From Betaproteobacteria bacterium (GTDB lineage Bacteria; Pseudomonadota; Gammaproteobacteria; Burkholderiales; Rhodocyclaceae): a stretch of 64,000 nt of DNA. The position numbers and the translations under genes were made by a program. Shown here piece by piece: positions 22,164-31,108 of the stretch. The stretch lies in contig WQYQ01000001.1 in NCBI GenBank assembly GCA_009781175.1, positions 285,728 through 349,727 on the forward strand. Direction: 5' to 3'. Under the pieces are notes generated by a model. The model worked only from the letters and a program-made list of their open reading frames with translations, did no database searches and was not told where the DNA came from. Within the stretch, counting starts at the first letter, position 1, and the number at the start of each line of letters is the position of its first letter.

Positions 22164-23107
22164 GCCATCACGAATACGCAGAACACGAACATGAGCACGA
22201 TCCGCGCGACGAGCTGGTGACCGTCCGCGATCTCATCCGCTACGCCGTGAGCCGTTTCAATCGCGCGGAGCTTTTTTTCGGCCACGGCAGCATCAGTGCT
22301 TTCGACGAAGCGGTCTATCTGATCCTGCACCGCCTGCATCTGCCGCTCGACCGTCTTGAGCCGTTCCTCGACGCCTGCATTCCATCCGACGAGCGCGGCG
22401 AAGTCCTCGATCTGATCGACGAGCGCGTCAGCACACGCAAACCCGCCGCATATCTGACGCACGAAGCATGGCTTGGTGATTTTCGTTTCTACGTGGACGA
22501 ACGCGTTATCGTGCCGCGCTCCTACTTTGCCGAACTGCTCGAAACCGGCCTCTCCCCGTGGATCGAAAATCCCGAGGCGGTCTATGCGGCGCTCGATCTT
22601 TGCACGGGCAGCGGATGTCTCGCGGTTCTAATGGCCAATGCCTTCCCCGCGGCGAAGATCGACGCGGTCGACCTTTCAAGCGCGGCGCTGGAAGTCGCGC
22701 GGCGGAATGTGGACGACTACGGCCTTGAGCACCGCATCGAGCTGATTCAATCGGACCTTTTCGCCGAATTGGCAGGGCGCAGCTACGATCTGATCCTCAC
22801 CAATCCGCCCTACGTCACCACCGCGGTAATGCGGGATCTGCCCGCCGAATATCGGCATGAGCCGGAAATGGCATTGGCTGCGGGCGAAGACGGCCTGGAT
22901 GCCGTCCGGCGCATCCTCGCCGAAGCGCCCAAATATCTTAATCCGCATGGGCTGCTCGCGGTGGAGGTGGGACACAACCGCGATCGGGTCGAAACCGCCT
23001 GGCCCACGCTGCCGCTGTTCTGGCTCAACACCGAGAACCACGACGAAGCGATTTTCGTGATCCACCGCGAAGATCTGCTGACGCACAGTAAATCGATCAA
23101 ATTCTGA
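22160..23107 (+). CDS. prmB: PrmB, N5-glutamine methyltransferase of ribosomal protein uL3
   Basis: A 315-residue SAM-dependent methyltransferase that modifies a glutamine of ribosomal protein L3. SAM motif I is [12 protein letters not shown] and the catalytic NPPY motif lies in [10 protein letters not shown]. The [10 protein letters not shown] segment separates PrmB from PrmC (release-factor enzyme). The His/Glu-rich N-terminus ([12 protein letters not shown]) is an unusual flourish. The ATG overlaps the dapE stop. Its end overlaps the convergent acyl-CoA transferase gene by 11 bases. Confidence 0.93.
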   Translation: MSHHEYAEHEHEHDPRDELVTVRDLIRYAVSRFNRAELFFGHGSISAFDEAVYLILHRLHLPLDRLEPFLDACIPSDERGEVLDLIDERVSTRKPAAYLTHEAWLGDFRFYVDERVIVPRSYFAELLETGLSPWIENPEAVYAALDLCTGSGCLAVLMANAFPAAKIDAVDLSSAALEVARRNVDDYGLEHRIELIQSDLFAELAGRSYDLILTNPPYVTTAVMRDLPAEYRHEPEMALAAGEDGLDAVRRILAEAPKYLNPHGLLAVEVGHNRDRVETAWPTLPLFWLNTENHDEAIFVIHREDLLTHSKSIKF

Positions 23108-24167
23108 AACTGTTTTCGGCCTTCTGGATAGCCATTGAATCCGGCAAGAGCGGGGAGAAGCGCGGCGCGGCGGCCACATCGATCGCTCCGGACGCCTCGA
23201 CGCGATAGATCCCGCGTGCGACATTGTGCGGATGCGCGGCCGCTTCCGCGAGGCTCAGGACCGGCGCGAAACAAACATCGCTACTTTCGAGCAGTTCGCA
23301 CCAATGGGCACGGGGATGGCTCGCAAACAAGGCCGCGAAACGCACTTTCAAGGCCGGCCATGTTTGAACGTCGTATTGCGCGGCCGGATCGACGTCGACG
23401 AGGCCCAGCTTGTCGAGCAATTGCGCATAGAACTGCGGCTCCAGCGCGCCCACGGTGATGTGCTTGCCGTCGGCGCACACATAAACATCGTAGAACGGCG
23501 AATCGTGGAACGGGCTGGGTTGCGGCCCATCGAGCTGCCCGCTCGCCCGTATCCACTGCACGAGCGAGCCAAGCGTCGCCAGCACGTCGATAATCGCGCC
23601 GTCGACGACCCGGCCTTGGCCGCTTGCGCGCGCGTCGAGCAGTGCGCAAACAATGCCAAACGCCAGCCCGAGCGCACCTGCGGCATCGCCGACGACCGTC
23701 GGAGGCACGATCGGCGCGCCGCCATCCCGCGCAGACAGCGAAAGCAGGCCGGTCAATGCCACGTAGTTGAGATCATGCCCGGCGGCCCGCGCCAGCGGTC
23801 CATCCTGCCCCCAGCCCGTCATGCGGCCATACACGAGCGCCGGGTTCACCGCCGCACAATCGCCCGGGCCGAGACCAAGCGACTCCATAACGCCGGGCCG
23901 GTTGCCTTCTATCAACGCGTCCGCCTTGGCGACAAGCGCCAGCGCCTGACTGCGTTTATCCGGACGCTTGAGATTAAGTTCGACAAAAGTCTTGCCGCGC
24001 CGCAACGAATTAGCTCCCCCGCCCAATTTCGCGGTGACTTCGCTCCCTCCGGGACGGGCTATGACCGTTACCGTGGCGCCCATGTCCGCCAACATGCGCC
24101 CCGCCAGCGGACCCGGACCGAGACCTTCGAATTCGACTACATGGATACCTTCTAGCGGGTGTTTCAT
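23097..24167 (-). CDS. Alpha-methylacyl-CoA racemase / CaiB-BaiF family CoA-transferase
   Basis: A 356-residue class III CoA-transferase family protein, closest to alpha-methylacyl-CoA racemase. Typical segments are EFEGLGPGPLAGRMLADMGA, NRPGVMESLGLGP, GHDLNYVALTG (holding the catalytic His/Asp pair of the racemases) and DGAIIDVL. It would epimerise branched 2-methylacyl-CoA or move CoA; the substrate is unknown. The start ATG at 24167 follows GGAGG. The open frame continues upstream into a transposase remnant, so longer gene models are wrong. It has no pathway neighbours. Confidence 0.88.
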   Translation of the reverse strand: MKHPLEGIHVVEFEGLGPGPLAGRMLADMGATVTVIARPGGSEVTAKLGGGANSLRRGKTFVELNLKRPDKRSQALALVAKADALIEGNRPGVMESLGLGPGDCAAVNPALVYGRMTGWGQDGPLARAAGHDLNYVALTGLLSLSARDGGAPIVPPTVVGDAAGALGLAFGIVCALLDARASGQGRVVDGAIIDVLATLGSLVQWIRASGQLDGPQPSPFHDSPFYDVYVCADGKHITVGALEPQFYAQLLDKLGLVDVDPAAQYDVQTWPALKVRFAALFASHPRAHWCELLESSDVCFAPVLSLAEAAAHPHNVARGIYRVEASGAIDVAAAPRFSPLLPDSMAIQKAENSFRI

Positions 24168-24191
24168 GACGCGATCCTCCATGCGATCAGT

Positions 24192-24392
24192 TCTGTCACG
24201 TCCCGGACGGTCATAAGACCGTTTTTTGAACAAGCCTGGATGGGTTTGATACCACTGTTTCATTTCCTGCATCGATGTTCTGCTGCGCAATGCCGATTGG
24301 GGCAGTTGATGATTGTATAGCGCCACAGATCTTGTCAGCGTCTGCTCCATATCCTCGCCGTTGTGGAAGCGATGGGTCTTGAGCGCATGGCG
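24192..24392 (-). pseudogene. IS481-family transposase C-terminal remnant
   Basis: About 67 codons on the minus strand match the end of an integrase-core transposase of the IS481 type: LKTHRFHNGEDMEQTL, then LYNHQLPQSAL, then the C-terminal QWYQTHPGLFKKRSYDRPG. The N-terminal DDE region, the stop codon and the inverted repeats are missing, so it is dead. The remnant is in frame with the downstream racemase gene, just before its ribosome-binding site. The rest of the region 24168-24599 shows no other gene. Confidence 0.7.
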
Positions 24393-24599
24393 ATGTATCC
24401 ATTTTGCTGCAATATGGTTGGCACTGGCTTCAATCGTTCTGCAAATCGGAGCCTGAACCCATCCACCAAAACCTACCCGATGAGCAATTAACAATTTTTT
24501 TGATTCGCTTAAACTTTCGCAAAACTAATTCAACCTAGAGAACTATTCGCCGATAAAACATCCAAGATGAATAGAAAAACTTCATTGCTTGGATACCCA

Positions 24600-25043
24600 A
24601 TGATCGTTGATCGCCCAATCCTCCTAGTTGAAGACAACCCCGACGATGAGGCATTAACTCTGCGCGCATTCGCAAAAAACCGGATACCCAACCCGGTTGT
24701 CGTTGCGCGGGACGGCGTCGAAGCGCTCGATTATCTGTTTGGTATCGGACAGCATGCCGGTCGGGACACTAGCCAAATGCCAGGCGTTGTTCTGCTCGAT
24801 CTCAAGCTGCCACGGATCGACGGGCTGGAAGTTCTCCGCCGCATCCGTGCTGACATCCGCACAGCCTTGCTTCCGGTCGTCGTGCTGACCACGTCGCGCG
24901 AGAACTTCGACATCAGCCATGCATATGGGCTTGGCGCCAATAGCTACATCCGCAAGCCAGTCGATTTCGAACGCTTCATCCACACGGTCAGCCAGCTCGG
25001 CATGTATTGGCTCGCGCTTAACGAATTACCGGAAGCGCGTTAA
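24600..25043 (+). CDS. Single-domain response regulator (Rcp1-like receiver)
   Basis: A CheY-like receiver without an output domain. The acidic pocket is VEDNPDD, the phosphoacceptor is the Asp in LLDLKLPRIDG (residue 67 from this start), and the switch Thr and Lys are in VLTTS and IRKPVDF. The N-terminus and the LDLKLPRIDGLEVLRRIR stretch resemble the Rcp1 group that works with phytochrome or hybrid kinases. The start at 24600 has a GGA behind it and gives MIVDRPILLVEDN; an ATG at 24567 would add 11 residues. No histidine kinase is next to it, so its partner is elsewhere. Confidence 0.85.
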   Translation: MIVDRPILLVEDNPDDEALTLRAFAKNRIPNPVVVARDGVEALDYLFGIGQHAGRDTSQMPGVVLLDLKLPRIDGLEVLRRIRADIRTALLPVVVLTTSRENFDISHAYGLGANSYIRKPVDFERFIHTVSQLGMYWLALNELPEAR

Positions 25044-25111
25044 GCGTTTCCCAGACAAACAACCGTTTCGCCGATACAACCGCATTTAGTTTTTTTCAAT
25101 CGCGCCCGTAG

Positions 25112-25127
25112 CGAAAATTAATTTTCG
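25112..25127. promoter_or_regulatory. 16-base perfect palindrome upstream of rubrerythrin
   Basis: CGAAAATTAATTTTCG is a perfect palindrome about 80 bases before the rubrerythrin start, in an otherwise AT-rich promoter region. It is a candidate operator for a dimeric redox or metal regulator. It does not match a Fur box, and the cognate protein is unknown. Confidence 0.4.
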
Positions 25128-25206
25128 TCCAACTCAATCGCTTTCCTAAATTAGAATCGTGAAAGTGCAACCCAGCACGGTTCAATCCGTAAAAGGAGAA
25201 AGCGCC

Positions 25207-25626
25207 ATGAGTTTGAAGGGAACCAAGACCGAAGAGAATCTGAAAGCCGCCTTCGCAGGCGAGTCGCAAGCCAATCGCCGTTATCTCTATTTCGCAGCCA
25301 AAGCCGATATCGAAGGCTACAACGATGTTGCCGCTCTATTCCGTTCCACCGCGGAAGGCGAAACAGGCCATGCGCACGGGCATCTCGAATATCTCGAACA
25401 AGTGGGCGATCCCGCTACGGGGCTACCCTTTGGTCCAACCGTCGACAATTTGAAATCTGCCGTCGCCGGTGAAACGCATGAATACACCGATATGTATCCA
25501 GGCATGGCCAAAGCAGCGCGCGAGGAAGGATTCATCGAAATCGCCGACTGGTTCGAAACACTCGCCAAAGCCGAGCGTTCCCACGCCAACCGCTATCAAA
25601 AAGCGCTCAACGAATTGGACGCTTGA
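25207..25626 (+). CDS. Rubrerythrin (diiron peroxidase, no rubredoxin domain)
   Basis: A 139-residue four-helix diiron protein that reduces hydrogen peroxide. Ligand residues are visible: E19 in AGESQA, E52 and H55 in EGETGHA, E89 and nearby E92 in AGETHEY, and E123/H126 in KAERSH. The C-terminal rubredoxin domain of classical rubrerythrin is absent, so electrons must come from a partner protein. The start follows GGAGAAAGCGCC. The gene is followed by a terminator and then the Fe-S protein and DUF3501 genes, a conserved trio in proteobacteria. Confidence 0.93.
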   Translation: MSLKGTKTEENLKAAFAGESQANRRYLYFAAKADIEGYNDVAALFRSTAEGETGHAHGHLEYLEQVGDPATGLPFGPTVDNLKSAVAGETHEYTDMYPGMAKAAREEGFIEIADWFETLAKAERSHANRYQKALNELDA

Positions 25627-25633
25627 ACGCCGC

Positions 25634-25659
25634 AAAGGCCGCCGGATGGCGGCCTTTTT
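25634..25659 (+). terminator. Terminator after rubrerythrin
   Basis: A perfect 10-base stem AAAGGCCGCC/GGCGGCCTTT with a GGAT loop runs into a T run. It lies only 30 bases before the next start, so it probably attenuates rather than separates the trio, giving more rubrerythrin than downstream protein. Confidence 0.8.
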
Positions 25660-25688
25660 CTTCTCCCGCTGCACCAGAAGGAGAACGC

Positions 25689-27020
25689 ATGGCCAGTATC
25701 CGCGAAGGCAATCTTGAAGCGCCGACCCGCCATCCTCTCGATTGGAAAAACCCCGATTTCTACAATGAAGATTCACTCTTCAAGGAAATGGAGCGCGTCT
25801 TCAACATCTGCCACGGCTGCCGCCGTTGCGTCAGCCTTTGCCAGGCGTTTCCAACATTATTCGATCTCGTGGACGAATCCTCAACGCTGGAAATCGATGG
25901 CGTCGAGAAGAAGGATTACTGGAACGTCGTCGGCCACTGCTATCTGTGCGATCTGTGTTACATGACGAAGTGCCCCTATGTGCCGCCGCACGAATGGAAT
26001 GTCGACTTCCCGCATCTGATGCTGCGCGCCAAGGCGGTCAAATACCAACGCGGCGAAGTCAAGCTGCGCGACCGCATTCTCACCAGCACCGACGCCGTGG
26101 GCCAGATCGCCGGAATTCCTGTCGTCGCCCAGATCGTCAACGCCGCCAACAAGACGAAAGCCGCCCGCAAGCTGCTTGCAAAAGTGCTTGAAGTTCATCC
26201 CGACGCGAAGTTGCCGGAATACACGAGCAAGCCCCTGCGCAAGCGCATCAAAAATCGTCCGGACGAAACGACGCCCGAACCCGCGGCGGGAACAACCGGC
26301 AAGCTCGCGCTGTTCGCCACCTGCTATATGAACCGCAACGAGCCCGGTCCGGGCGAAGACTTTTTCGCCGTGTTCGAGCACAACGGGATCGCGCTACGCC
26401 TGACGCCGAGCGAGAAATGCTGCGGCATGCCCAAGCTTGAACTCGGCAACTTGGAGGCCGTCGAGGCCGCCAAGAAGCACAATATTCCCGTCCTGGCGCA
26501 ACTCGTCGATGAAGGCTGGGACCTCACCGCCTTGATCCCTTCCTGCGTCTTGATGTTCAAACAGGAACTGCCGCTGATGTATCCGAACGATCCGGATGTC
26601 GCCAAGGTCCGCGATGCTTTTTACGACCCGTTCGAATACCTGATGCTGCGCCACCGCGAGGGCAAGCTGAAAACCGACTTCAAGACCGGGCTCGGCAAGA
26701 TTGCCTATCATGCCGCCTGCCACCAGCGCGTACAGAATATCGGGCCGAAAACCAAGGAAACACTGTCCCTGATCCCGGATACGACGGTCGAAATCATCGA
26801 ACGCTGCTCGGGACATGACGGCACTTATGCAGTGAAGACCGAGTACCATCCTTCCGCCATGAAGATCGTCAAACCCGTTGTCGAGCGCGTACAGAAAAGC
26901 GCCGCACAACACTATGGCAGCGACTGCGCGATGGCCGGCCATCACATCGAAAACGGACTCGCCGATGGCCGCAAACCCGAGCACCCGATCACGCTCCTGC
27001 GCCTCGCCTACGGAATATGA
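25689..27020 (+). CDS. GlpC/HdrD-like Fe-S oxidoreductase of the rubrerythrin cluster
   Basis: A 443-residue protein. Two [4Fe-4S] clusters are bound by C41, C44, C47, C51 and by C84, C87, C90, C95. Two cysteine-rich (CCG) domains follow: the first has the canonical pair (ATCYMNRN and KCCGMPKLE); the second has ACHQR and a variant RCSGHDGTY in place of CCG. It resembles GlpC and heterodisulfide reductase subunits and is a likely electron donor to the diiron neighbour, which is inferred from gene order. The start is the ATG behind AAGGAG. It is soluble, with no membrane segment. Confidence 0.85.
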   Translation: MASIREGNLEAPTRHPLDWKNPDFYNEDSLFKEMERVFNICHGCRRCVSLCQAFPTLFDLVDESSTLEIDGVEKKDYWNVVGHCYLCDLCYMTKCPYVPPHEWNVDFPHLMLRAKAVKYQRGEVKLRDRILTSTDAVGQIAGIPVVAQIVNAANKTKAARKLLAKVLEVHPDAKLPEYTSKPLRKRIKNRPDETTPEPAAGTTGKLALFATCYMNRNEPGPGEDFFAVFEHNGIALRLTPSEKCCGMPKLELGNLEAVEAAKKHNIPVLAQLVDEGWDLTALIPSCVLMFKQELPLMYPNDPDVAKVRDAFYDPFEYLMLRHREGKLKTDFKTGLGKIAYHAACHQRVQNIGPKTKETLSLIPDTTVEIIERCSGHDGTYAVKTEYHPSAMKIVKPVVERVQKSAAQHYGSDCAMAGHHIENGLADGRKPEHPITLLRLAYGI

Positions 27021-27023
27021 ATC

Positions 27024-27602
27024 ATGACGCTGACCCGCGCACAGCTCTACAGCCTTGAGGAATACGCCCGCATCCGGCCGGAGTTTCGGGCAAAAGTGAT
27101 CGCGCACAAAAAGAACCGCCGCGTGCCGCTCGGAACGAACGCCGCGCTCTATTTCGAAGACGCGCTGACGATGCAGTACCAGATTCAGGAAATGCTGCGC
27201 ATCGAACGCATCTTCGAAGCAGACGGCATCCAAGCGGAACTCGATGTGTATAACCCGCTGATCCCGGATGGCCACAACTGGAAAGCGACCTTCATGCTTG
27301 AATACGACGACGTTGAAGAACGCCAACTCGCGCTCGCGCAACTCAAGGGCATCGAACGTGCAAGCTGGGTACGCGTCGCCGATTGCGCGCCGGTATATTC
27401 GATCGCGAACGAAGACCTCGATAGGGAAACCGAGGAGAAAACAGCCTCGGTGCATTTTTTACGTTTTGAACTCACGCCGCTGATGATCGCCGCCGCCAAG
27501 GCCGGCGCAACGATCGCAATTGGCATCGACCATCCGCGCTACCATGCGAAAACCATCCTCAATGGCGCGGTACGGGCTTCACTGGTCGCGGACCTGAATT
27601 GA
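27024..27602 (+). CDS. DUF3501 family protein
   Basis: A 192-residue soluble protein of the DUF3501 family, function unknown. The N-terminus LTRAQLYSLEEYARIRPEFR and the YFEDALTMQYQIQEMLRIER stretch are typical. It starts 3 bases after the Fe-S protein stop and is surely cotranscribed. Members of this family are found almost always beside rubrerythrin and the GlpC-like protein, which suggests a role in the same peroxide or iron chemistry. No catalytic motif can be named. Confidence 0.85.
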   Translation: MTLTRAQLYSLEEYARIRPEFRAKVIAHKKNRRVPLGTNAALYFEDALTMQYQIQEMLRIERIFEADGIQAELDVYNPLIPDGHNWKATFMLEYDDVEERQLALAQLKGIERASWVRVADCAPVYSIANEDLDRETEEKTASVHFLRFELTPLMIAAAKAGATIAIGIDHPRYHAKTILNGAVRASLVADLN

Positions 27603-27622
27603 TTCCAGACGTTCTAAACAAA

Positions 27623-27649
27623 AAACGGCCTGCGTTCAGCAAGCCGTTT
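27623..27649. terminator. Terminator after the rubrerythrin cluster
   Basis: A hairpin with AAACGGC/GCCGTTT arms and an inner TGC/GCA pair is flanked by an A run and a T-rich tail. It lies between DUF3501 and the convergent hemerythrin gene and can act both ways. Confidence 0.75.
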
Positions 27650-27700
27650 CTTATTGGTCGCCTCGAATCTTCCTGCTCAAACAGGCCAGAACAAGCACCC

Positions 27701-28207
27701 TTAACGGAAGAAACGTTTCAGCCGCGATGAGAGCCAGCCTTCCCCACCTTCAGGCTCGTGCGAGCTTCCCACACCCGTCTGCTTCAAGCCGGGAGGCAGG
27801 CTGACATTCGAACTCTTGCACCACTTCGAATAATCCGAGTCTTCGTTCTTGATATGGTTGATCAACCAACGCCCAAGCGTGTCGCGCAATTCAATCCCGA
27901 TATCCTCTCCGGCAAGCAAGCGATCCCGGTAGCCGACAATCCTCCGCACGAACAACTCATGCACTTTTTTATGCGCTTTGATGAACGGATAACCCACCTC
28001 TTCGAGCATCACTTCTTCAAAGCCGAAATGCGATTCGGTGTAATCGATCGCGGCATCGACAATCGCCATGATCCGCTCAACCCGATCTGCACGCTTTGAA
28101 ACAACCGCTTCATCAAGCTCGTTGATGTAGTCAACGATGCGCATGTGCTGCTTATCGATCACATCGAGCCCAACACTCAGATCGTTCGACCAGACGACAT
28201 GGGCCAT
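27701..28207 (-). CDS. Bacteriohemerythrin
   Basis: A 168-residue oxygen- or NO-binding diiron protein. The full ligand set is present: H21, H60, E64, H79, H83, H118 and D123, within DKQHMRIVD, ESHFGFEEVML, KAHKKVHE and INHIKNEDSDY. A 35-residue basic C-terminal tail is unusual. The start follows GGGAGAGGGCT. It is on the same strand as, and 177 bases downstream of, the ABC exporter and nsrR genes, so it may belong to the nitric-oxide locus. Oxygen storage or delivery is the known role in methanotrophs. Confidence 0.92.
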   Translation of the reverse strand: MAHVVWSNDLSVGLDVIDKQHMRIVDYINELDEAVVSKRADRVERIMAIVDAAIDYTESHFGFEEVMLEEVGYPFIKAHKKVHELFVRRIVGYRDRLLAGEDIGIELRDTLGRWLINHIKNEDSDYSKWCKSSNVSLPPGLKQTGVGSSHEPEGGEGWLSSRLKRFFR

Positions 28208-28384
28208 AGCCCTCTCCCGATATAGTTTCCTAGAGAAGAGTAACGGTTCCGTGACAACGAACTTTAATCGTCTTGCCCATCGCGATTGAGCAAATACGGA
28301 ATGGACCTCACCTTACTCCCGCTCGCGTTGACATGAAAGCGTATGAGCCCCGATTCCATTCGCAACGGAAACACAAATAGACTT

Positions 28385-30247
28385 TTAGGCCACGAGCCCA
28401 GCCGGCTCCATATCCTCCTCCGCCTCTGCGCCGAGGAAACCGCCGCTTTGGTGTGCCCACAGCCTTGCATAGAGCCCCTGCTTGGCGAGCAGGCTGCGGT
28501 GATCGCCTTCTTCCACGATGCGGCCGCGGTCGAGCACGATCAAGCGATCCATCGCTGCAATCGTCGATAGCCGGTGCGCGATGGCGACAACGGTCTTGCC
28601 TTCCATCAGGGTGTAGAGGCTGCCTTGAATCGCGGCTTCAACTTCGGAATCCAGCGCGCTCGTCGCTTCATCGAGCAAAAGAATCGGCGCGTCCTTGAGC
28701 ATCACGCGCACAATCGCAATGCGCTGCCGCTGCCCGCCTGAAAGCTTGACGCCACGCTCGCCGACATGCGCGTCGTAGCCGGTGCGCCCTTTGGGGTCGC
28801 TCAGGCCAAGCACGAAGTCGTGCGCCTCGGCGCGCCTGGCGGCCGCGATCATGTCGGCCTCGGTCGCGTCGGGCTTGCCGTACAGGAGGTTTTCGCGCAC
28901 GGAGCGATGCAGCAGCGAGGTGTCCTGGGTGACCATGCCAACCTGGGCGCGCAGGCTTTCCTGCGTGACCTGCGCAATGTCCTGCCCATCGATCAGCACG
29001 CGCCCCTGTTCCACATCGTAGAAGCGCAAAAGTAAATTCACGATCGTCGACTTGCCCGCACCGGAACGGCCAACAAGCCCGATCTTTTCACCCGCGCGAA
29101 TCGTGAGCGAGAAGTTTTCGATCACATTGCGCTCGCCGCCATAAGCGAAGCTGACATCCTCAAAGCGGATTTCGCCGCGCGCGACCTTCAGCGCCGCCGC
29201 ATCGGCGCAGTCGGTCACTGTATGCGCTCTCGAAAGGGTATTGATGCCGTCCTGCACGGTGCCGATCTGTTCGAACAGCGAGGCCATTTCCCACATGATC
29301 CAATGGGAAATGCCGTTCAGACGCAGCGCCATGGCCGTCGCCGCGGCCACCGCGCCAACGCCCACCCGGCCTTCGGACCACAGCCAAAGCGTGCCGCCGG
29401 CCGTAAAGACGATCAGTACCATGCTCAAGGCATGGTTCGAGATCTCGAAGCCGCTGACCAGGCGCATCTGCGTATAAGCGGTCTGCATGAACTCGCGCAT
29501 CGCCGTGCGCACGTAAGCGGCTTCGCGACGCCCGTGCGAGAAGAGCTTCACCGTCGCGATGTTGGTATAGGCATCGGTAATCCGGCCCGTCATCAGCGAA
29601 CGCGCATCGGCCTGCGATTTCGCCACGCGCCCCAAACGTGGGACGAAATACCGCAAGGCCGCGAGATAGAGCAGCAGCCAGCCGATAAAGGGGAGCAGCA
29701 ACCAGCGGTCAAAGCTGCCGACCACGGCGACCATGGTGACGAAATAGATCACCACGTAGACGAGGATATCGGTCACCACCATGACGGTATCGCGCACCGC
29801 GAGCGCGGTTTGCATCACCTTGGTGGCGACGCGGCCAGCGAATTCGTCTTGGTAAAAGCTCATGCTCTGCCCCAGCATGAGACGGTGGAAATTCCAGCGC
29901 AGCCGCATCGGAAAATTGGCCGCAAGCGCCTGATGCTTGATCATCGTCTGAATCCCGACGAGCAGCGTGCTGCCGAACAGGATACCCGCCAGCATCAGCA
30001 GGCTGCGGCCCTGCTCCGCCCACAGGCGAGCCGGCGCCACATGCGCCAGCCAATCGACAATGCGCCCCATGAGGCTGAAAAGCAGGGCTTCGAACGCGCC
30101 GATCACGGCGGTCAGCATTGTCATCGCCAAAATATAGCGGCGCAGGCCAAAGGTGGCCGCCCACAGGAAGCCCAGGAAATGCCTGGGCGGTAGTGATGGA
30201 AGCGCTTCGGGATAAGGGTCGACAAACTTTTCGAAGAGTCGAAACAC
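28385..30247 (-). CDS. MsbA-like ABC exporter (membrane and ATPase domains fused)
   Basis: A 620-residue half-transporter with six predicted transmembrane helices, then an ATPase domain with Walker A GRSGAGKST, signature [16 protein letters not shown] and Walker B ILLLDEATSALD. It belongs to the MsbA/MDR exporter group; substrate unknown. I prefer the GTG start at 30247 (VFRLFEKFVDPYP), behind GGAG, because homologues begin there. A GTG at 30289 overlaps the nsrR stop by 4 bases and cannot be excluded. It lies directly downstream of nsrR and is probably cotranscribed with it. Confidence 0.88.
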   Translation of the reverse strand: MFRLFEKFVDPYPEALPSLPPRHFLGFLWAATFGLRRYILAMTMLTAVIGAFEALLFSLMGRIVDWLAHVAPARLWAEQGRSLLMLAGILFGSTLLVGIQTMIKHQALAANFPMRLRWNFHRLMLGQSMSFYQDEFAGRVATKVMQTALAVRDTVMVVTDILVYVVIYFVTMVAVVGSFDRWLLLPFIGWLLLYLAALRYFVPRLGRVAKSQADARSLMTGRITDAYTNIATVKLFSHGRREAAYVRTAMREFMQTAYTQMRLVSGFEISNHALSMVLIVFTAGGTLWLWSEGRVGVGAVAAATAMALRLNGISHWIMWEMASLFEQIGTVQDGINTLSRAHTVTDCADAAALKVARGEIRFEDVSFAYGGERNVIENFSLTIRAGEKIGLVGRSGAGKSTIVNLLLRFYDVEQGRVLIDGQDIAQVTQESLRAQVGMVTQDTSLLHRSVRENLLYGKPDATEADMIAAARRAEAHDFVLGLSDPKGRTGYDAHVGERGVKLSGGQRQRIAIVRVMLKDAPILLLDEATSALDSEVEAAIQGSLYTLMEGKTVVAIAHRLSTIAAMDRLIVLDRGRIVEEGDHRSLLAKQGLYARLWAHQSGGFLGAEAEEDMEPAGLVA

Positions 30248-30285
30248 GCGGGCTCCGGATTTTTGAGGCGCGCCGGCCCGCCGGC

Positions 30286-30717
30286 TCACCCGGCGCGCAA
30301 TAGCTGGATCATCGGCTGAGGTTTGGCGACGAGGTCCGCCAAGGTACAGGAGTCGAGTGACTCATAAAGCGCTTTGAACGCCTTGTCCAGAACACCCGTC
30401 AGCTTGCAGCAGTGCGTCAGCTTGCAATGATCGTCGTCGGAAAAGCATTCGACGATCGGCGTATCGCCTTCCGCCTCGCGTACAACACGCCCCACCTTGA
30501 TCTCGCTCGCGGGCAAAGCCAAGCGGATGCCGCCGCCTTTGCCGCGGATGGACTCCACCAGCCCGGTTTTCGCCAGGTGATGCACGACCTTCATCAAATG
30601 ATTTTCCGAAATGCCATAGGCTCCGGCGATTTCCTGAATCGTGGCTAGCCGCTCCGTATCAAGTGCCAAGTACATCAGCACGCGCAACGTGTAATCAGTA
30701 AAGCTGGTCAGTCTCAT
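30286..30717 (-). CDS. nsrR: NsrR, Rrf2-family nitric-oxide-sensing repressor
   Basis: A 143-residue Fe-S repressor. A winged helix (TIQEIAGAYGISENHLMKVV) precedes the cluster-binding segment with C91, C98, C103 and C104. D8 is also present; in characterised NsrR it is the fourth ligand of the [4Fe-4S] cluster. The LDSCTLADLV end matches NsrR. NO destroys the cluster and lifts repression. It is divergent from DUF59 and the NnrS-like gene, and an 11-1-11 operator lies between, so autoregulation is expected. Confidence 0.88.
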   Translation of the reverse strand: MRLTSFTDYTLRVLMYLALDTERLATIQEIAGAYGISENHLMKVVHHLAKTGLVESIRGKGGGIRLALPASEIKVGRVVREAEGDTPIVECFSDDDHCKLTHCCKLTGVLDKAFKALYESLDSCTLADLVAKPQPMIQLLRAG

Positions 30718-30768
30718 AAAGCAGATGCGCGGTTATGTTGTTTTCGCCGGGCAGCTAGGATAGATTTA

Positions 30769-30791
30769 AAGATGCATTCAAAAAGCAGCTT
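30769..30791. promoter_or_regulatory. NsrR-type operator
   Basis: AAGATGCATTC, one central A, then AAAAGCAGCTT form an 11-1-11 inverted repeat with 8 of 11 arm positions paired. The arms match the AAGATGC-type half site known for NsrR. It ends 6 bases before the DUF59 start codon and lies 51 bases upstream of nsrR, so it can control both divergent units. Confidence 0.7.
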
Positions 30792-30797
30792 ATCATC

Positions 30798-31100
30798 ATG
30801 ATGGATACAGAAACCTTACGTCTTGCGCTTAAACAGGTTATCGACCCCGAGCTCGGCATCAATATTATCGACCTGGGACTCGTTTATCGTCTTGATATAA
30901 GCGAGCAACACGTCGAGATCGACCTGACCATGACCTCTCCCGCCTGCCCGATGGGCGAACTGATCGTCGACGACGTGGAAGATAAATTGCGCGCGATCCT
31001 GCCCGCGAGCACCGCGCTGGAGGTTTCACTCGTGTGGGAGCCGCCCTGGTCCCCCGAGCGTATGAGCCCCGACGCGCGCCGCTGGTTGGGGGTTGAATAA
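30798..31100 (+). CDS. MIP18/DUF59 family Fe-S assembly protein
   Basis: A 100-residue single-domain DUF59 protein (PaaD/SufT-like). VIDPELGINIIDLGLVY and MTSPACPMG with its conserved Cys are typical. Members help build or repair Fe-S clusters. Placement directly behind an NsrR-type operator and ahead of a NO-response gene suggests a role in repair of NO-damaged clusters, which is inference. No good ribosome-binding site is seen before either ATG (30798 or 30801); the operator occupies that space. Confidence 0.85.
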   Translation: MMDTETLRLALKQVIDPELGINIIDLGLVYRLDISEQHVEIDLTMTSPACPMGELIVDDVEDKLRAILPASTALEVSLVWEPPWSPERMSPDARRWLGVE

Positions 31101-31108
31101 CGCTCTTC

